Below, in pieces: positions 61,886 to 64,000 of a DNA stretch of 64,000 nucleotides; position 1 is the stretch's first letter, and each line of letters opens with the position of its first letter. The stretch covers positions 1 to 64,000 of the forward strand of contig CAVYBY010000012.1 in NCBI GenBank assembly GCA_963766935.1, in the 5' to 3' direction. Origin of the DNA: CAVYBY01 sp963766935. Lineage in GTDB: Bacteria; Actinomycetota; UBA4738; HRBIN12. A program made the translations under genes and the position numbers. The notes beneath the pieces are model-generated. The model was given only the letters and a program-made list of their open reading frames with translations. It made no database searches and was not told the origin of the DNA.

Positions 61886-61891
61886 ACGATA
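61886..61891 (-). promoter_or_regulatory. -10 element of the exporter operon
   Basis: TATCGT, 8 bases, then the ATPase ATG. The exporter is thus probably transcribed separately from the upstream repeat-protein gene. Confidence 0.45.
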
Positions 61892-62073
61892 CGAGCCGTG
61901 GCCCGGCCTCGCATGTCCGCTGCGTACAGCGACTCGGAGCGGCCCCCAGTTGCGGGGGACCAGGACAGCAGAATCGTTCGAAGCGGCGGTTTGCCCGGGG
62001 CATCGCTCACCGAACGCCTTGCGGCGTGTGGCGCGTCCGGTCCCAGCGGTACTCAGAGAGAGCGGGGTTTCCG

Positions 62074-62301
62074 CTACCTCATCCTGAAGCCTTCGCCCTC
62101 GGTGTCGTCCTCGGTCTCACCGACCTTCAGCCTGAAGCCTTCGCCTTCGGTGTCGTCCTCGGTCTCACCGAGCTTGATCTTGAAGGATTCGCCTTCGGTG
62201 TCGTTGGCAGACGTGCCTTCCGCGTCGCCCTCTTCGATGACGTGCCTGACACTTTGGCCCTCCGTGTCCTCAGAGTCCTGCGGGTCCTTCTCCTCGGCCA
62301 T
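62074..62301 (-). CDS. Small acidic protein with tandem DTEG repeats (unknown; possible modified-peptide precursor)
   Basis: From ATG 62301, preceded by GGGAGG, the protein has 75 residues, with about one third Asp or Glu and no Cys. It has five D(T/A)EG motifs: DTEGQSVRH, DAEGTSAN, DTEGESFKIK, DTEGEGFRLK and DTEGEGFRMR. The last three belong to a 16-residue repeat with GETED between. There is no membrane segment or enzyme motif. A short leader followed by repeated Thr/Glu/Lys-rich cores, beside an ABC exporter, recalls precursors of ribosomal peptides. No maturation enzyme such as an ATP-grasp or radical SAM protein is in the window, so this is a hypothesis only. Confidence 0.7.
   Translation of the reverse strand: MAEEKDPQDSEDTEGQSVRHVIEEGDAEGTSANDTEGESFKIKLGETEDDTEGEGFRLKVGETEDDTEGEGFRMR
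62077..62202 (-). repeat. 48-bp tandem repeat in the DTEG protein gene
   Basis: Two full 48-base units (16 codons each) and a partial third encode DTEGESFKIKLGETED, DTEGEGFRLKVGETED and DTEGEGFRMR. The DNA is nearly identical between units except at the Ser/Gly, Lys/Arg and Ile/Leu/Met positions. Confidence 0.9.
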
Positions 62302-62513
62302 CTCTGGCCTCCCTTCGTCGGGGGTGTGGCCCCACACTTCACGAGATCAAGGGTCGGCGCAACCCCGCGCGCCTGTCAGGTTGCCGACACGATCGATGGC
62401 GACCACCTCGTTCCTCGCTCGGCCGGATGAGGCCGAGACTGCCGAGGGGGATATAGGCGCTCTGATGACCGAGCGCGCAGAGTGTCGATGACCAGGGCAA
62501 ACACCGATTGTCG

Positions 62514-62585
62514 TGGGCGCGGCAGGTTTCGAACCTGCGACCTCTTGCGTGTGAAGCAAGCGCTCTCCCGCTGAGCTACGCGCCC
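62514..62585 (-). tRNA. tRNA-Val (anticodon CAC)
   Basis: The acceptor stem GGGCGCG / CGCGCCC, D arm GCTCAGCGGGAGAGC, anticodon stem-loop CTTGC-TTCACAC-GCAAG and T arm GCAGGTTCGAAACCTGC all pair. The discriminator is A and the genome does not encode CCA. A TAGACT hexamer at 62601-62596 gives it its own promoter. Confidence 0.96.
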
Positions 62586-62919
62586 GAGATTCCGGAGTCT
62601 AGCGAACGCCCGAGGCAGATCGGACGGGGAAGGAGCCGGAGGAAAGCGCAAGGGAAAAAGAATGACGGCGGCACGTGCCCGCGTCGTGCCGCCGTCGCCG
62701 CCGAGCCGAGTGGGCCCGGACGAAAGCGACAGAGTCTGGCACGGAAAGGCGAGGCCACGCAATACGCCGACGGTCCCTCGCTGGGGCTGACTCGAAGCGC
62801 AACGAGGGGCCCCGCGGTGGGCCAGGTTGAGACGGCTCCCGATCGACCCCACAAGACCGCATTCGCCATCCGCACGAGGAACCGAAGGGCGGCCGGGGCG
62901 GCCTCGACCCGGCGTCGCG
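62586..62919 (-). other. 334-base non-coding stretch between the two tRNA-Val genes
   Basis: It holds the -10 hexamer of tRNA-Val(CAC) (62596-62601) and the terminator of tRNA-Val(GAC) (62649-62696). The remaining about 220 bases show no gene or repeat that I can support; open frames here lack ribosome binding sites and family features. Confidence 0.6.
62649..62696 (-). terminator. Rho-independent terminator of tRNA-Val(GAC)
   Basis: A perfect 12-bp stem (62685-62696 with 62664-62675; arm GACGGCGGCACG) with a 9-base loop is followed on the minus strand by ATTCTTTTTCCCTT. This is the clearest intrinsic terminator in the window. Confidence 0.88.
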
Positions 62920-62922
62920 TGG

Positions 62923-62994
62923 TGGGCGCTAGAGGATTTGAACCTCTGACCTCTTCCGTGTCAGGGAAGCGCTCTCCCCCTGAGCTAAGCGCCC
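62923..62994 (-). tRNA. tRNA-Val (anticodon GAC)
   Basis: The acceptor stem GGGCGCT / AGCGCCC, D arm GCTCAGGGGGAGAGC, anticodon stem-loop CTTCC-CTGACAC-GGAAG and T arm AGAGGTTCAAATCCTCT are complete. The discriminator A is followed by an encoded CCA (62922-62920), unlike the other three tRNAs here. A TACGAT hexamer at 63009-63004 is its likely -10. Confidence 0.96.
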
Positions 62995-63040
62995 TTGTGA
63001 CCGATCGTAGCCGATGGGGTGAGTGCGACGACCGAACTCG

Positions 63041-63112
63041 AGGCGGGGACCGGAATCGAACCGGTGTGCGGGGCTTTGCAGGCCCCTGCCTAAACCACTC
63101 GGCCACCCCGCC
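63041..63112 (-). tRNA. tRNA-Cys (anticodon GCA)
   Basis: The acceptor stem GGCGGGG / CCCCGCC, anticodon stem-loop GGGGC-CTGCAAA-GCCCC and T arm ACCGGTTCGATTCCGGT are complete. The discriminator is U, the identity base expected for tRNA-Cys. CCA is not encoded. A TAGACT hexamer at 63129-63124 is the likely -10. Confidence 0.96.
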
Positions 63113-63143
63113 GGATCTGGGTCAGTCTACGAAGAAGACAAAC

Positions 63144-63169
63144 AGACGGCCGCCCGCAGGCGGCCGTCT
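63144..63169 (-). terminator. Rho-independent terminator of tRNA-Gly
   Basis: An 11-bp perfect stem (AGACGGCCGCC / GGCGGCCGTCT, 4-base loop) lies 5 bases after tRNA-Gly. It is followed on the minus strand by GTTTGTCTTCTTC. Confidence 0.83.
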
Positions 63170-63174
63170 CACCG

Positions 63175-63246
63175 AGCGGACGACGGGATTCGAACCCGCG
63201 ACCCCCACCTTGGCAAGGTGGTGCTCTACCACTGAGCCACGTCCGC
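63175..63246 (-). tRNA. tRNA-Gly (anticodon GCC)
   Basis: The acceptor stem GCGGACG / CGTCCGC, D arm GCTCAGTGGTAGAGC, anticodon stem-loop CCACC-TTGCCAA-GGTGG and T arm GCGGGTTCGAATCCCGT are complete. The discriminator is U, as usual for bacterial tRNA-Gly. CCA is not encoded. Confidence 0.96.
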
Positions 63247-63256
63247 GCGCCGATCC

Positions 63257-63285
63257 ATCCTAGAGTCGGCTTCCGGGGCCTTCAA
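63257..63285 (-). promoter_or_regulatory. Promoter of tRNA-Gly
   Basis: TTGAAG (63285-63280), 17 bases, TAGGAT (63262-63257): the best -35/-10 pair in the window. It starts RNA about 3-4 bases before the mature tRNA and lies right after the dut stop. Confidence 0.75.
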
Positions 63286-63289
63286 CCGG

Positions 63290-63730
63290 TCAGGTGGTGC
63301 CCGTCGACCCGAACCCTCGCTCGCCCCGCTCGGAAACCGGCAGCTCCTCGACCCAGACCGCGCTCACGGCCGGCACCGCGACGATCACCAGCTGGGCGAT
63401 GCGATCGCCGACCGCGAGCTTGACCGCCTCGTCACGGTCGAGGTTCACCACCGCGCAGACGAGCTCGCCTCGATACCCCGAGTCGATCAGGCCGGGCGCG
63501 TTCGCCAGGGTGAGACCGTGCTTCGAGGCCAGCCCCGACCGGGGAAGGACGAGCCCCGCGTACCCATCCGGGATCGCCACGGCGACGCCGGTCGGGACCA
63601 TCGCCCGCTCCCCCGGCAGCACCTCGATGTCGACCGCCGACCGCAGGTCGAGCCCGGCATCGCCCGGATACGCGGCCGCCGGCAGCTCCCCCTCGGCGCG
63701 CAGCCGGCGGACGGGAAGCTCGGGGCTCAT
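63290..63730 (-). CDS. dut: Deoxyuridine 5'-triphosphate nucleotidohydrolase (dUTPase)
   Basis: dUTPase turns dUTP into dUMP, keeping uracil out of DNA and feeding thymidylate synthesis. The 146-residue trimeric-type protein has all five motifs: DAGLDLRSAV, PRSGLASKHG, NAPGLIDSGYRGE, GDRIAQLVIV and the C-terminal RGERGFGSTG. The ATG overlaps the stop of the preceding glyoxalase-family gene (ATGA). Confidence 0.95.
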   Translation of the reverse strand: MSPELPVRRLRAEGELPAAAYPGDAGLDLRSAVDIEVLPGERAMVPTGVAVAIPDGYAGLVLPRSGLASKHGLTLANAPGLIDSGYRGELVCAVVNLDRDEAVKLAVGDRIAQLVIVAVPAVSAVWVEELPVSERGERGFGSTGTT

Positions 63731-64000
63731 TGCGTCTCTTCGATCAGCTCGATCCGGTTGCCGAACGGGTCACGCACATAGATCCGCTCGTACCCCTCGA
63801 GCGGCACGCTGTCCATGACGCGATAGCCCGCCTCTTCCACCCGGGCGCGGAGCGTGTCGAGATCGGAGACGAGGAACGCCGGGTGCGCCTTCACGGCCGG
63901 GGTGAACGTCTCCTCCACCCCGAGATGCACCTCGAGCGTGCCGTCACGGAACCAGACACCACCACGCGGGGAGAGCTCCGACGGCTTCTCGACGCGCGTC
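63727..64000 (-). CDS. Glyoxalase/VOC superfamily protein, C-terminal part (truncated by window edge)
   Basis: The frame is open to the window edge. It contains PRGGVWFRDGTLEVHLGVEE, KAHPAFLVSDLDTLRARVEE, and YVRDPFGNRIELIEETQ, the metal-binding ending of small VOC proteins. The His in VHLGVE and the Glu in RIELIE are the likely metal ligands. Substrate unknown. It is coupled to dut by a 4-base overlap. Confidence 0.85.
   Translation of the reverse strand, partial: TRVEKPSELSPRGGVWFRDGTLEVHLGVEETFTPAVKAHPAFLVSDLDTLRARVEEAGYRVMDSVPLEGYERIYVRDPFGNRIELIEETQ

Noticed and set aside
62074..62301. Calling the DTEG-repeat protein a definite graspetide precursor
   Set aside because: No ATP-grasp or other modifying enzyme gene lies in the window. 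It was kept as a hypothesis only.
62586..62919. Small protein genes between the tRNA-Val genes
   Set aside because: Open frames on both strands run through tRNA genes, lack ribosome binding sites and have shadow-like composition.

Overview
The window is a high-GC, gene-dense stretch from a monoderm-type bacterium, most likely a member of the Actinomycetota. Three things point there. The gene order alaS-ruvX-mltG-aroE ... aroC-aroK-aroB-aroQ-pepQ-efp-nusB and pyrR-pyrB-pyrC-carA-carB is an actinobacterial one. So is the order secD-yajC-ruvBAC-yebC-pdxT-pdxS ... pimA-patA-phosphatidyltransferase ... HIT-thrS, which closely parallels the mycobacterial locus. Finally, genes for phosphatidylinositol mannoside synthesis are present. 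The class cannot be fixed from this sequence. No mobile elements, CRISPR arrays or rRNA genes were seen; almost everything is housekeeping except the type IV pilus locus.

Layout: 1-4.65 kb is a minus-strand pyrimidine operon (pyrR-pyrB-pyrC-carA-carB), preceded by a PyrR-type RNA element and a hairpin that buries the pyrR ribosome binding site. A lone plus-strand tatA follows at 4.8 kb. 5.0-10.2 kb is the minus-strand operon aroC-aroK-aroB-aroQ-pepQ-efp-nusB. 10.3-23.8 kb is a type IV pilus locus: a Roadblock-like protein, pilB, pilT, pilC, pilA, three more prepilin or PilX-like genes, pilD, and pilM-N-O with a frameshifted pilP-like gene. No PilQ secretin gene is seen, as expected without an outer membrane. 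23.9-28.9 kb is alaS-ruvX-mltG-aroE. 29-35.1 kb holds a small membrane protein, a DUF948 protein, rarA, a PPOX protein, aspS, hisS and a metallo-hydrolase. 35.2-38.3 kb holds a DCC protein (plus strand), dtd and a bifunctional rel gene.

38.3-50.5 kb is apt, secF, a very large secD, an HD protein, yajC, ruvBAC, yebC, pdxT, pdxS, a DUF3048 protein, htpX and lemA. 50.5-53.1 kb is the mannoside trio pimA-patA-phosphatidyltransferase-like. 53.2-55.3 kb is a plus-strand EF-G paralogue. 55.3-58.5 kb is an alpha/beta hydrolase, a HIT protein and thrS. 58.6-62.3 kb is a MacB/FtsX-type exporter pair and a small acidic repeat protein. 62.5-63.3 kb holds four tRNA genes (Val, Val, Cys, Gly), followed by dut and a truncated glyoxalase-family gene.

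Genes within operons are mostly joined by 4-base ATGA or GTGA overlaps. Several operon heads have a TANNNT hexamer 6-7 bases before the start codon and no ribosome binding site, which suggests leaderless mRNAs; this was used to choose several starts. The items most worth a second look are the SecD cysteine-pair insertion, the DTEG-repeat small protein next to the exporter, the phosphatidyltransferase with a degenerate catalytic motif, the pyrR leader, the duplicated efp start and the Roadblock protein heading the pilus genes.
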